From assembly GCF_000482845.1 (NCBI RefSeq), contig NZ_AXWV01000036.1, positions 1 through 42,384 on the forward strand: 42,384 nt of DNA, written 5' to 3'. Source of the stretch: Anaerobiospirillum succiniciproducens DSM 6400. Lineage in GTDB: Bacteria > Pseudomonadota > Gammaproteobacteria > Enterobacterales > Succinivibrionaceae. Both the position numbers and the translations under genes were made by a program. The notes beneath the pieces were generated by a model. That model had not been told where the DNA came from. It made no database searches and saw only the letters and a program-made list of their open reading frames with translations. Below, one piece after another: positions 1 through 8,408 of the stretch; positions within the stretch are counted from its first letter, which is position 1; each line of letters opens with the position of its first letter.

Positions 1-82
1 GACTACGACGTTGATAGGTTGGATGTGGAAGCGCAGTGATGTGTGAAGCTAGCCAATACTAATGACCCGAAAGCTTGACCAT
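1..82 (+). rRNA. rrl: 23S ribosomal RNA, 3' end (partial)
   Basis: The first ~80 bases match the conserved 3' end of bacterial 23S rRNA: the GACTACGACGTTGATAGG block of helix 100 at the window edge, then AAGCGCAG and ACTAATGA. The rest of the gene lies outside the window. The exact 3' end is estimated by comparison with the E. coli gene. It lies upstream of a 5S gene, as in a normal rrn operon, and there is no tRNA in the 23S-5S spacer. Confidence 0.93.
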
Positions 83-132
83 ACAACCCCGAAAGGTTTT
101 AAGGCAAGGTTTCCATTAAATAGAGAGTTAAA

Positions 133-154
133 CAAAGCGACAACATGTCGCTTG
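133..154 (+). other. Hairpin in the 23S-5S spacer
   Basis: Arms 135-142 and 146-153 are perfectly complementary (8 bp) with a 3-nt loop. The position between 23S and 5S suggests a pre-rRNA processing or spacing element. The function is inferred from location only. Confidence 0.45.
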
Positions 155-185
155 CAGCTTGCTGATAGATTTTTAAATACAGATT

Positions 186-305
186 TGCTTGGCGACCATA
201 GTGCTGCAGACCCACCTGTCCCCATTCCGAACACAGAAGTGAAATGCAGTGACGCCGATGGTAGTGCAACGTACGATTGTGCGAGAGTAGGTCATCGCCA
301 GGCTT
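186..305 (+). rRNA. rrf: 5S ribosomal RNA
   Basis: This 120-nt segment has the standard 5S layout. The 5' strand TGCTTGGCGA pairs with the 3' TCGCCAGGCT. The conserved CCCACCTG, CCATTCCGAACACAGAAGTG and GCCGATGGTAGT blocks lie in order. It is the last gene of the rrn operon that enters from the left edge and is followed 14 nt later by a strong terminator. Ends are set by the terminal helix and the 120-nt family length and could be off by 1-2 nt. Confidence 0.97.
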
Positions 306-318
306 AATTTTCTAATGC

Positions 319-355
319 AAAAGCCCCTGAGCCAAAAGCTCAGGGGCTTTTGCGC
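319..355 (+). terminator. Rho-independent terminator of the rrn operon
   Basis: Arms 319-332 and 338-351 form a perfect 14-bp GC-rich stem with a 5-nt loop. The A-rich left flank and T-rich right flank would let it act in both directions. It ends the 23S-5S transcript. Confidence 0.93.
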
Positions 356-408
356 TTTTAGGCTACTGTAAAAACAATCTTATAGCTTATGCAGTTGTGG
401 CTTTTCTG

Positions 409-534
409 ATCTTGCCTTTGCTGCAGGGTAAATAAGCTAGGCTTATTTAGTTACTCTAGCGTTTATCTTTCCTTTGCTGCAGCAGCGTACGTAAGCTAGG
501 CTGAATACGCTCGTGCTTATCTTGCCTTGGCAGC
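409..534 (+). repeat. Imperfect tandem repeat, ~57-bp unit, about 2.5 copies
   Basis: The block ATCTTGCCTTTGCTGCAG begins at 409, recurs with one change at 465, and partially at 519. TAAGCTAGGCT occurs at 433 and 492 within the first two units. The spacing of 54-59 bp shows a degenerating local tandem duplication. No coding potential is seen. Confidence 0.6.
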
Positions 535-611
535 TGTTTAGGTATGCTCAAGCTTATGCAGTATCTGCCATTATCTCCTTTCTTTTGTTAACACCGCCTA
601 TTTTCAGCTTT

Positions 612-620
612 TGCTATAAT
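612..620 (+). promoter_or_regulatory. Candidate extended -10 promoter (TGCTATAAT)
   Basis: TG-N-TATAAT is a full extended -10 element. No good -35 lies 16-18 bp upstream, which extended -10 promoters can tolerate. It would drive the gene at 800 with a leader of about 175 nt. This is sequence evidence only. Confidence 0.5.
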
Positions 621-799
621 GATGAGATTATCTGATTGCACAAATGGCTATGATTAAGTCATTATCTGCATACAGATCAACCGTGCTGATGTGTTCGTTC
701 ATCGTAGTGTGCAGCTAAATGCAACAGTGCGCTGTGGCTATAGCAAGTCATTGAGCTACTATGGCTTAGTTTTAGTGAGCTTGAGTAGGAAGATAGCTA

Positions 800-2377
800 G
801 TGACTCACTTACAATCATATTCTTATAAACAGCGCAGCTTTTTAATCTTATTGCCGCTTATGTTAATGGCGATAAGTACTTGGTCTTTGAACGCGCAAAA
901 CACTCCTAATTTGCCTGATGACTTAAGGCAAGTATTGCTTTTGAGTGTACGGATCTTTTTCCCAGGACTATTTGCCGTAGCGGTAGCGTTTTTAGTTCCT
1001 ACCTTCGATCGTGTCTTTCAGATTTGCTCGGTAGCTGCAGTCTATGTAGCGTCGGTTATCTTTATTCCAGATAACCACTCTACAGCCGTATTAAATCCCA
1101 TTATCTGTGTCTGTACTGCGGTGTCATCGCTGCTTGCAATGTTACCGTACTCTAGCAGCTCTAAAGATGAGCCCTTCCTTAATCAGACAGGACGTATCTT
1201 CATCAGCTTTATCTTTGTAGTGATGTTGCCTGTCGCGACTTTCATCTTTATCTACGTAGTTATTAGACAGCTCGATATCTTCATCCTCTATACGCTAGAT
1301 GAAACCTTTGGCCAAAGCTTTTTATCGATTATTTATGTGCCTATTTATCTGTTGCTACAGTCAGTCGGCTTCCATGATTTAGTCGGTGAGCTGATCACTA
1401 GCCAATATCACAATAGCATGGTCACCGCGTTTGTTAATACGATAATTCTGACCAATCTGTTCTCGCTACCAGCCACAATCTTTATTCGTTCCTTCTTCAC
1501 GAAACGTCATGTCAGATTATTCTTAACCTTGATGGTGGTAATTTGCATTATGACTGGATCAATAGGCGCATGCGTATCATTGAGTTTGCTCATGTTACTC
1601 ATCTTCTTCCCAGGATCATTTTGCATTTTGCTTGGCTCTGCAATGCTGTGCTTTACGCTCTCTTATTTCTTGCAGGTACCAGCCATCACTACTGTAGACA
1701 ATCTCTATTTACCTAATATCACTCTATCTCGTTCCCGTATGTTCTTAAATCAGGAGTCAGGTTCTGGTGTGGTATTAGAGGCTTTTGCTGTCTTTGTCCC
1801 GATGTTCACAGTAATTCTGTCTATGTTCATCAACAGGGAAAAGAAGCTTTCGCTGCGTCGCAAGATGCGCTCTTCACGTACAGGCTTTAGTATTAATGCT
1901 AATGACTCACCAGAGCTCTTAGTATTAGGTTACATTCGTGTACTTGGTGGTATTAGCAATGTAGCTGACGTGGAAGAGGACGGCTCATGGTTGTACGTGC
2001 AGGTGGTTAACCCTGAGGCAGTATCGATTCATGAGCTAAAGGTCTTGGTTAATGATAAGGTCTTAGTTGATCGCATCAATAAACTGTATCTGTGCGAGAT
2101 TGGCGATCAATGTGGTGCTATCTACAAGCGCATTAGTCGTTTGATTGAAAACCCTTATGGCCAGTCAGAAATTGAAGTTCCGCTGAGCACTCCATTCCCA
2201 ATTAGCTCATTGTCAGATAATGAGGCTTATCGCATCTCTGAAAATGCACAAGCTAGGATGGAAGGTGCTGCCATGACTTCTGCTTCTCGTGGTGCGCCTG
2301 TATATGGATTACGTGCCGAAGAGATGAATCGTGCCAAAGGTACAGTGGTTAGAGCAGTGGAAAATCCATCAGCCTAA
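800..2377 (+). CDS. PTS EIIC/EIIB-like membrane protein lacking the EIIB cysteine
   Basis: A 525-residue polytopic membrane protein with about ten hydrophobic segments (roughly residues 11-345), then a soluble tail. Residues 373-445 align with the EIIB domain of the glucose-type PTS family: LGGISNV (382-388) corresponds to FGGKENI, and the strand LYVQV (398-402) follows. The family's phosphoryl-accepting cysteine, in D-A-C-x-T-R-L-R, is replaced by Asp394 and the TRLR residues are lost. The membrane part resembles EIIC in size and in having a GFHDLVG loop (190-196). It may be a PTS-derived transporter or sensor that no longer phosphorylates sugar. Start is GTG with AGGA (787-790) 9 nt upstream; an ATG at residue 21 would cut into the first hydrophobic segment. 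It is transcribed alone. The family call is inferred from the EIIB alignment. Confidence 0.65.
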   Translation: MTHLQSYSYKQRSFLILLPLMLMAISTWSLNAQNTPNLPDDLRQVLLLSVRIFFPGLFAVAVAFLVPTFDRVFQICSVAAVYVASVIFIPDNHSTAVLNPIICVCTAVSSLLAMLPYSSSSKDEPFLNQTGRIFISFIFVVMLPVATFIFIYVVIRQLDIFILYTLDETFGQSFLSIIYVPIYLLLQSVGFHDLVGELITSQYHNSMVTAFVNTIILTNLFSLPATIFIRSFFTKRHVRLFLTLMVVICIMTGSIGACVSLSLLMLLIFFPGSFCILLGSAMLCFTLSYFLQVPAITTVDNLYLPNITLSRSRMFLNQESGSGVVLEAFAVFVPMFTVILSMFINREKKLSLRRKMRSSRTGFSINANDSPELLVLGYIRVLGGISNVADVEEDGSWLYVQVVNPEAVSIHELKVLVNDKVLVDRINKLYLCEIGDQCGAIYKRISRLIENPYGQSEIEVPLSTPFPISSLSDNEAYRISENAQARMEGAAMTSASRGAPVYGLRAEEMNRAKGTVVRAVENPSA

Positions 2378-2427
2378 TGAATTTAAGTCTACAGCTCTTA
2401 CGGGACTGTAGATTATAGTTAACGAAT

Positions 2428-2452
2428 AGCCGTAACTTTATAAACGGTTTTT
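2428..2452 (+). terminator. Weak terminator or attenuator before prmA
   Basis: Arms 2428-2433 and 2444-2449 form a 6-bp stem (one GU) running into five Ts. A second hairpin (2388-2394 with 2406-2412, 7 bp) lies just upstream. Together they probably end the PTS-like transcript or attenuate read-through into prmA, which starts 21 nt later. Confidence 0.4.
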
Positions 2453-2473
2453 AGAATAATTAAGAGGTATTGC

Positions 2474-3361
2474 ATGAGCGACAATCAGGCTTGGAAAGAG
2501 GTTTCCTTAATCACAAATGGCGATAAGGCTGAAGAGATCTCTGATATCCTCTTTTTCCTTGGTGCTGTATCCGTAACCTTCCAGGACGCTAAAGACGATC
2601 CTATCTTAGAACCACTGCCAGGTGAGCAGCGTGTATGGCCAAATACTCAGGTAGTTGGTCTGTTTGAAAAGGGCACTGATACTGACCCTGTAGTTTCTTA
2701 TTTGCAGCACACTTACGGCGATAACTATCCAATTGCAGCTCATGATCTTGAAGATAAAGATTGGGTTAGAGCATGGATGGATAACTTTAAGCCAATCAAG
2801 TGCGGTGAAAAGCTGTGGATCTGCCCATCATGGTGTGAGGTTCCAGAAAAAGATGCTGTGACTGTAATGTTAGACCCTGGTCTTGCTTTCGGTACTGGTA
2901 CACACCCAACCACATTCTTATGCTTAGGCTTTTTAGATTCGCTGCAGGATATGAGCAATCAGACCATTCTTGATTATGGCTGTGGCTCTGGCATTTTAGC
3001 TATTGCTGCTTTAAAACTTGGTGCCTCTCAAGCCTACGGTGTAGATATCGATCCACAAGCTTTAATTGCTTCTAAGGATAATGCTCAGCGTAATGATGTT
3101 GCCGATCGCCTTAAAGTATTTGATGGCAACAACAAGGATATTCCTCAGTGCCCAGTGGTCGTTGCTAACATCCTTGCAGGCCCATTAGCTGAGCTTGAGC
3201 CTTCTATTGCTGCTTTATGTCAAAGCCAAGGTAAGCTTGCGTTATCCGGTATTCTTGAGAGCCAGGCAGATGAAGTGATTGAGGCTTACTCTCGTGACTT
3301 TACTATCGATTACACCAAGGTCAAAGAAGGCTGGGTATTAATCGTGGGTACCCGCAAGTAA
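2474..3361 (+). CDS. prmA: Ribosomal protein L11 methyltransferase
   Basis: PrmA methylates several lysines of ribosomal protein L11 using S-adenosylmethionine in the cytoplasm. The 295-residue length matches the family (E. coli 293). The family signature DPGLAFGTGTHPTT is at residues 134-147, the SAM-binding motif I DYGCGSG at 167-173, the acidic motif II VDID at 190-193, and NILAGPL at 232-238. The N-terminal ~55 residues form the L11-recognition domain. The ATG at 2474 is preceded by AAGAGG (2461-2466). In E. coli prmA often neighbours dusB-fis; neither is here, and a terminator follows, so it is probably a single-gene unit. Confidence 0.97.
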   Translation: MSDNQAWKEVSLITNGDKAEEISDILFFLGAVSVTFQDAKDDPILEPLPGEQRVWPNTQVVGLFEKGTDTDPVVSYLQHTYGDNYPIAAHDLEDKDWVRAWMDNFKPIKCGEKLWICPSWCEVPEKDAVTVMLDPGLAFGTGTHPTTFLCLGFLDSLQDMSNQTILDYGCGSGILAIAALKLGASQAYGVDIDPQALIASKDNAQRNDVADRLKVFDGNNKDIPQCPVVVANILAGPLAELEPSIAALCQSQGKLALSGILESQADEVIEAYSRDFTIDYTKVKEGWVLIVGTRK

Positions 3362-3462
3362 GCACATAGCACTTACATAATAATCAAGCACTGCTGTCGA
3401 ACGCTACACGTATGTACATGTTGTCCTTCTCGACATATTTACAACAGTACTGATGTTTATTG

Positions 3463-3500
3463 AGCCCTGATAGATTAAGATCTGTCAGGGCTTTGTTATT
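3463..3500 (+). terminator. Rho-independent terminator after prmA
   Basis: Arms 3463-3474 and 3481-3492 form a 12-bp stem with one internal mismatch and a 6-nt loop, followed by TTTGTTATTT. Confidence 0.85.
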
Positions 3501-3532
3501 TGTACGGCTGAATTTTTAAGGTAGGATCCATC

Positions 3533-6500
3533 ATGGATAAGCGTCGAGTGCTAGTACTTAACTGCGATAGCTTTGCTGCAGTGACTGAAGAAGACTCATG
3601 CGCAAGAGCAGGCTTTAAGGTTAATGATGAGCCGATGCTGTTCAGGGATTATCGTGATGGCCCACGGTATAACCGTTTTATGAGTCTTCCTGCCATGCTC
3701 TCAGAGCATGTGCTCTTTAATGCCGCAGATACATTGGATATACGTTTTGGTCTAACAGGTGACAGTGCAGCAGAACTTTCAGAACCATCTGCACAGCGCA
3801 TAAGTGACGATGATATCAGCTTCCTTAGTAGTTTTAAGTTCTACTCATTACCTGAATTTGGTGCTTTTAATGCAGACTTTGTAAAGCAGAACTTTGATGC
3901 CATTTTCTATTTTATGCACGGAGAGTTCACTTACAAAAGTGCATTCAATGAGGAGCTCTGTTCACTACTATTGGCAAACTCTAAGTTAACTAGCTTCATC
4001 TTCAACTTTAAGGTTAAAAAAGAGCTCCTTAACGACATTTTAAATGATGAGTTCTTGCTCCAAAGCTTAGATAAGAGCAGAGCTTCAAATAATGAGCATA
4101 TGTCTGCTGACTTTGCAGGTGCTAAGAGCTTTTCGCTAAGGGCAGCAGCTTTCACTTTGTGCAAGGTATTATCACAAGCTCAAGCTATCTGCATGCTCAA
4201 TGAAGATCATGATAAAGAGAGCGTCTATGCAAGCGCAAACGATCTTCAAGCTTTCTTTGCAAAGCTCAAAGAGCTCAGTGTAGTGAACTGTGAGCCTCAC
4301 ATCCTAAGTGCGCATAATGGCTATTTGAACTTTAGAAGTTATGAAGCGGCACGAGCCATGGTAGGCACTAGTGCTTTAATCGAGCATATCTTGTCTTATG
4401 AGTCAGTAGCTCCTGCCTCAAGCAATCACTCTGCACATGGAAATGCACAGACTGATGATAGTGCAAGTGCACAAATAACTTTTAGTGCGGGCGCTATGCA
4501 AGCTAACACCATGCGTATGGTGTCTAAGGATAATGATCTTTCCAATATGCAAGCTCACACCACGCGTATGGTGTCTAAGGATAATGATCTTTCTAAGAGG
4601 GCGAGTTTTTTAAACCGAGCTCCGATAGTAGTGATCTCATCAGAGCTCTTTACTAAGCACCCACTATTTGAACTATCTCCACTAGCATCGCGCTTGATCT
4701 GCAAAGTTATGGATGTATTTCCAAATAGTACTATCAAGCTCTTGCTCAATGACTCAGCCTATACTTTCTTTAATGCAAGCGACGATAGAGCTGCAGCTAC
4801 TGCCTTTGCAAGTAATCTCTTTGCTATGGAAAAAGACCGCAAAGATCTTGTGTTTGCCGAGGCGTTTAAAGAAATACAGTCAGTAAATCAGCACCGTTAT
4901 TCAGATGCCCAGTTAAGTAGCCTGTGGTGCGATCGAATCAATGCTAGCCTCGATAAGAACATTAAACGCGATCTCTTTTTAAAGCACGGTGGCGATCCTT
5001 TTGTAGATGAGATCAGCGCTTTTTATGCACAACGTGAGGACGTATCAAGCGAGTTTAAACTCTATTGCGATCCTATCGAGCAGTGTCTGTTGATACGCGA
5101 TTACGATGAGTTTATCCATGAGGACTTTGATGTTCTGATCTCTGATCGCTTCTATGAGCAAATGCTAGCTTTAAGTGCTGGCAAGGCCGTGTTTGGTCTT
5201 AGCAATGATTTTGATCCTGCTTTAGAGGCGGACTTAAACTATTTTGCATTAAGCAAGGATCACGTACCTGCATCTGATGATGAAAGGGAGATGCTCTTAA
5301 ATGAGTATGCTCACTTGAAGAGAGCGGGTTTAATGCGTCTTGTCTTGTCGGTTGGCGGCTATAAGAAAGCAACCTCAGGATCATTTGGTATTGATGATTT
5401 TGTCTGTCAGCTCTCGCTTAAAACACTGATTGATAACGGCTTGAGTGAGTCGCTACATGGGTTCAAGAGTAAGTGGGATGTTACTAAGCTGCAACAGCGT
5501 TTAGATGCTTACTACCATTGCAAGATCGAGTTTATCACGACCTTAAAAGCAGCCTTTGATAAAGGCGATCAGGGCCTAACAGACCATAGCCTTACTAAGG
5601 GAGATCATGAGCATGATGCAGATAGTGCCAATGTATCTTTAGTAGATAAGCTGCATACTGCGCAACTGTCTAACTTTACCGAGGCAAACCGCTATCAATT
5701 ACAGTGGATGTTCTTAAGCTACTTTGCACGCTTTAAGCAATTCAAGCAGTATGGAAAAAGCGATTTTAGCAATGCCAATGTTTTAAGCTTTGGCTGTTCT
5801 CGTGGCCGTGAGGCTTGCGATTTAGTGACTTATTTCCCCGGCTCTAAGATTCTGGGAGTAGATATCAATCCTGATGCTATTTGCAGAGCGCTGCAAATGA
5901 GAGACAACCTCTGTGTTGGCAGCAATGACGCTAGTGGTATGCATAAGGTTGAAGTCTATGGCAAGCAGGCCTATATGGACTTTAAGACTACTGATGAGTT
6001 CTTCCATGCCATAGATCAAAATGACTCTACAAGGAAGTTTGATGTAGTGACAGTGATGACAGTTCTATGCCGTCATCCTGCTACCGTGAATGTGCTTCAC
6101 AGCAAGGCCATCTATAGTTTTGAGGAGTTTGAGTCTTCTCTTATGCTCATAGACAGTTTGGTTAAGGTGGGCGGTTTGTTATGCCTGTTTAACGGTAACT
6201 ATGATCTTCAAGATACTGCCATTGCAGAGCGTTACATTCCTTTGTTCCCATTTGACGATCTGCTGTTCACCGTGATGTCTACTAAGCGCAATTCTCAAGA
6301 TGGCTCGTATGATGATGTGGATATGGCTATGGTTGAGGAGGTCATCAAGTACATGATCAAACTTCATCATCAAGAACTGTCGCTTAGCGAAGATCATGTT
6401 GTGCATCTGCCTTTAGCACTAAAAGAGCAGTATCAGATGTCATCTCCAATGGATAAGTATGGCTATGTCACTCTCTTTGATGCTGAATGTATGCGCAAGC

Positions 6501-6544
6501 CAATGCGTATGTGCAGCACAATTTTTATGAAGGTGTGCGATTAG
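3533..6544 (+). CDS. Large protein with C-terminal SAM-methyltransferase domain
   Basis: A 1003-residue soluble protein not assigned to a named family. The C-terminal third has class I methyltransferase features: motif I LSFGCSRGRE at 751-760, the acidic VDINPD at 776-781, and FDVVTVMTVLCRHP at 836-849 where motif IV normally lies. The central region (about 532-560) has a DVLISD...ALSAGKAVFGLSND pattern that resembles the donor-site loop of GT-B glycosyltransferases; this is a weak resemblance. Residues 322-355 are two copies of a 17-residue repeat encoded by a 51-bp tandem duplication. No signal peptide or membrane segment is seen. The ATG has AGGA 6-7 nt upstream. It lies between prmA and the ATPase/helicase pair in the same orientation, but 430 bp separate it from the ATPase. 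Substrate unknown. Confidence 0.6.
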   Translation: MDKRRVLVLNCDSFAAVTEEDSCARAGFKVNDEPMLFRDYRDGPRYNRFMSLPAMLSEHVLFNAADTLDIRFGLTGDSAAELSEPSAQRISDDDISFLSSFKFYSLPEFGAFNADFVKQNFDAIFYFMHGEFTYKSAFNEELCSLLLANSKLTSFIFNFKVKKELLNDILNDEFLLQSLDKSRASNNEHMSADFAGAKSFSLRAAAFTLCKVLSQAQAICMLNEDHDKESVYASANDLQAFFAKLKELSVVNCEPHILSAHNGYLNFRSYEAARAMVGTSALIEHILSYESVAPASSNHSAHGNAQTDDSASAQITFSAGAMQANTMRMVSKDNDLSNMQAHTTRMVSKDNDLSKRASFLNRAPIVVISSELFTKHPLFELSPLASRLICKVMDVFPNSTIKLLLNDSAYTFFNASDDRAAATAFASNLFAMEKDRKDLVFAEAFKEIQSVNQHRYSDAQLSSLWCDRINASLDKNIKRDLFLKHGGDPFVDEISAFYAQREDVSSEFKLYCDPIEQCLLIRDYDEFIHEDFDVLISDRFYEQMLALSAGKAVFGLSNDFDPALEADLNYFALSKDHVPASDDEREMLLNEYAHLKRAGLMRLVLSVGGYKKATSGSFGIDDFVCQLSLKTLIDNGLSESLHGFKSKWDVTKLQQRLDAYYHCKIEFITTLKAAFDKGDQGLTDHSLTKGDHEHDADSANVSLVDKLHTAQLSNFTEANRYQLQWMFLSYFARFKQFKQYGKSDFSNANVLSFGCSRGREACDLVTYFPGSKILGVDINPDAICRALQMRDNLCVGSNDASGMHKVEVYGKQAYMDFKTTDEFFHAIDQNDSTRKFDVVTVMTVLCRHPATVNVLHSKAIYSFEEFESSLMLIDSLVKVGGLLCLFNGNYDLQDTAIAERYIPLFPFDDLLFTVMSTKRNSQDGSYDDVDMAMVEEVIKYMIKLHHQELSLSEDHVVHLPLALKEQYQMSSPMDKYGYVTLFDAECMRKPMRMCSTIFMKVCD
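4496..4597 (+). repeat. In-frame 51-bp tandem repeat, 2 copies
   Basis: Units 4496-4546 and 4547-4597 differ at only a few positions and encode two 17-residue copies sharing RMVSKDNDLS. They lie in a Ser/Ala/Asn-rich linker of the methyltransferase protein. The unit is a multiple of three, so the frame is kept. Confidence 0.9.
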
Positions 6545-6551
6545 CATCTTT

Positions 6552-6617
6552 AGATGCTGACTCTAGCAAGAGTAGATGCTGCCTCTAGCAAGAGGAGATG
6601 CTGCCTCACCACGATGT
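6552..6617 (+). repeat. 22-bp tandem repeat, ~2.5 copies
   Basis: Units start at 6552, 6574 and 6596 with core AGATGCTGCCTCTAGCAAGA; the third decays after 12 bp. The repeat begins just after the stop codon of the methyltransferase gene. A small hairpin (6543-6548 with 6553-6558) overlaps the stop. Confidence 0.75.
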
Positions 6618-6860
6618 GTTGCTAGAAGATATGAGTTGCAGGCCCATATTTTAAAAAAAGCTCTGAAGAGGGGCGGGCGCTGCGTGAGCAAAGTCGCATC
6701 TTGAGGACTTTGTGCTCTAATAAATGCAATAAGTATGTATCCCAAACTAGACTAAAACACGCTAATAAATCTGATATTTATGCAGTGTAGTGCTGTAGAT
6801 GAGGCAAGATACTCTAGTGCACTAGTGTTAGATAAAGCATTTGAGATGGAAATAATGGGC

Positions 6861-6866
6861 TATAAT
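6861..6866 (+). promoter_or_regulatory. Candidate -10 box for the ATPase gene
   Basis: A consensus TATAAT lies 110 nt before the ATPase start. The only -35-like hexamer (TTGAGA, 6841-6846) is 14 bp away, which is too short for a standard sigma70 promoter, so the assignment is tentative. Confidence 0.35.
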
Positions 6867-6975
6867 GTTTAATCCACGCAAATTTTGGGTGGCTTTTCTT
6901 AAGTCCAGTGTGCATCTGAACATATCATTGATTACATGCTGTCATCTGACCCGATAAGTCTTGAGGATTAAGCTA

Positions 6976-8346
6976 ATGGCTAAAATTAGACCTCGTGAAC
7001 GTTCCGCAATTATTCAGTCTTTACGTGCCGGTGTTACCCCTCGTATTGGCCTTGAACATATTCAGGTAGGCCGAGTAAACGAAGTAAAGGCGATGATCGA
7101 AGAGCTCGATAGAGTCTGCTCTGGTGGAAGCTGTTTTAAGGTCGTAGTCGGTGATTTCGGTGCTGGTAAGAGCTTCTTCTTGCAATTAGTACGTTACCTG
7201 GCTTTAGAAAAAGGCATGGTTGTCGTCAATGCAGACTTATCACCTGATCGTCGTCTCCATGCTGCTGCAGGTCAGGCTCGCTCTTTATATCAAGAGCTGA
7301 TGCGTAATATGGCTACCCGTGCCCATCCTGATGGCAATGCCATGATTCCAGTTGTGGAGAAGTTTATTACTACTCAGATCGCTGCTGCTGAAGAGCAGGG
7401 TGTGGCTGTAGAAACCGTTATTAAGCACAAGCTGAGATCTTTATCTGAGTTAGTTGGCGGCTTTGACTTTGCTGAGGTAATTGCACAGTATTACAAGGCT
7501 TTTGAGTCTGGCAATGATGATCTTAAGCAGGCTGTAATTCGCTACTTACGTGGCGAGTTTGCCACTAAGACTGAGGCTCGTAATGAGCTGGGCGTCCGTT
7601 CCATCGTAACTGATAGCTCAATTTACGATCATCTCAAGCTTTTAGCACGCTTTGTCTGTCAGGCTGGTTACAAGGGCTTATTGGTTAACCTAGATGAGTT
7701 AGTAAACCTCTATAAGCTCCCATCACCACGTGCTCGTTCTGCTAACTATGAGCAGATTCTGCGTATCTTAAATGACTGTCTGCAGGGCAATACTGAGAAC
7801 ATTGGTTTCATGCTTGGCGGTACCACTGATTTTCTTTGCGATACCAGAAAGGGTTTATACTCATACGAGGCATTACGTTCTCGTTTAGCGGAGAATACTT
7901 TTGCTCAGATCGCCAATGTAGTGGATTATCATGGTCCAGTACTGCGACTTGAGAACCTCTCACCTGAAGAGTTGTTCGTGCTGCTTAGCAACATCCGTAA
8001 TGTCTTTGCCAATGGCGATGAGAGTAAGTATCTCCTGCCAGATGAGGCGTTAACTGCATTCTTAAAGCACTGTTCTCATAACATTGGTGAGGCTTACTTT
8101 AGAACGCCACGTAACACCATTAAGGCTTTTGTTGATCTGATGTCTGTTATTGAGCAGAATCCAGAGATCAAATGGCAGTCTTTAATTGAGAATGTCCGTG
8201 TTGATAGCGAGACTGATCCATCCTTAGTTACCATCAATAACTCTGATGATGAGGACGGTGATAAGAGCTTAGGTTCATACTCATCATTTAGCTCTAACAA
8301 AGATCAAGATGACGATGATGACGAGCTAACTACATTCCAGCTCTAA
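6976..8346 (+). CDS. BrxC/BrxD-family (DUF2791-like) P-loop ATPase
   Basis: A 456-residue ATPase with Walker A GDFGAGKS at 59-66, Walker B LLVNLDE at 235-241 and a sensor-like GGTTDF at 281-286. The blocks NADLSPDRRLHA (85-96), SLYQELMRNMATR (103-115), YEQILRILND (258-267) and SRLAENTFA (302-310) fit the ATP-binding proteins grouped with BREX BrxD and with ATPases found beside TerB-domain proteins and an SF2 helicase. Here the helicase follows downstream, but no TerB-domain or core BREX gene is visible. The last ~45 residues are acidic and disordered (DQDDDDDE). Start ATG is chosen because GAGG (6963-6966) lies 9 nt upstream; an upstream TTG at 6961 has no such site. Family membership is from recall of motifs. 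The role is inferred as DNA-associated ATPase, perhaps defence or repair. Confidence 0.75.
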   Translation: MAKIRPRERSAIIQSLRAGVTPRIGLEHIQVGRVNEVKAMIEELDRVCSGGSCFKVVVGDFGAGKSFFLQLVRYLALEKGMVVVNADLSPDRRLHAAAGQARSLYQELMRNMATRAHPDGNAMIPVVEKFITTQIAAAEEQGVAVETVIKHKLRSLSELVGGFDFAEVIAQYYKAFESGNDDLKQAVIRYLRGEFATKTEARNELGVRSIVTDSSIYDHLKLLARFVCQAGYKGLLVNLDELVNLYKLPSPRARSANYEQILRILNDCLQGNTENIGFMLGGTTDFLCDTRKGLYSYEALRSRLAENTFAQIANVVDYHGPVLRLENLSPEELFVLLSNIRNVFANGDESKYLLPDEALTAFLKHCSHNIGEAYFRTPRNTIKAFVDLMSVIEQNPEIKWQSLIENVRVDSETDPSLVTINNSDDEDGDKSLGSYSSFSSNKDQDDDDDELTTFQL

Positions 8347-8370
8347 CAATCATCATCTACACAAGCTATA

Positions 8371-8408
8371 GAACCCGCCTGTACACGGTGCAGAGCGGGT
8401 TTGTTGCG
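8371..8408 (+). terminator. Terminator after the ATPase gene
   Basis: Arms 8372-8378 and 8395-8401 form a 7-bp stem, extended by an inner CTG/CAG pairing, followed by a T-rich tract. It suggests the ATPase and helicase are not simply one transcript. Confidence 0.75.

Larger units (their letters stand above)
352..799 (+). other. Gene-free spacer between rrn and the PTS-like gene
   Basis: No convincing ORF. The spacer holds the ~57-bp degenerate repeat (409-534), a candidate extended -10 promoter (612-620) and about 180 nt of presumed leader for the gene starting at 800. Confidence 0.6.
6545..6975 (+). other. Gene-free spacer before the ATPase gene
   Basis: Contains the 22-bp repeat (6552-6617) and a TATAAT hexamer at 6861-6866. 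No convincing ORF and no clear terminator after the methyltransferase gene were found. Confidence 0.55.

Noticed and set aside
62..307. Open frame across the 23S-5S region
   Set aside because: Covers rRNA genes; chance frame.
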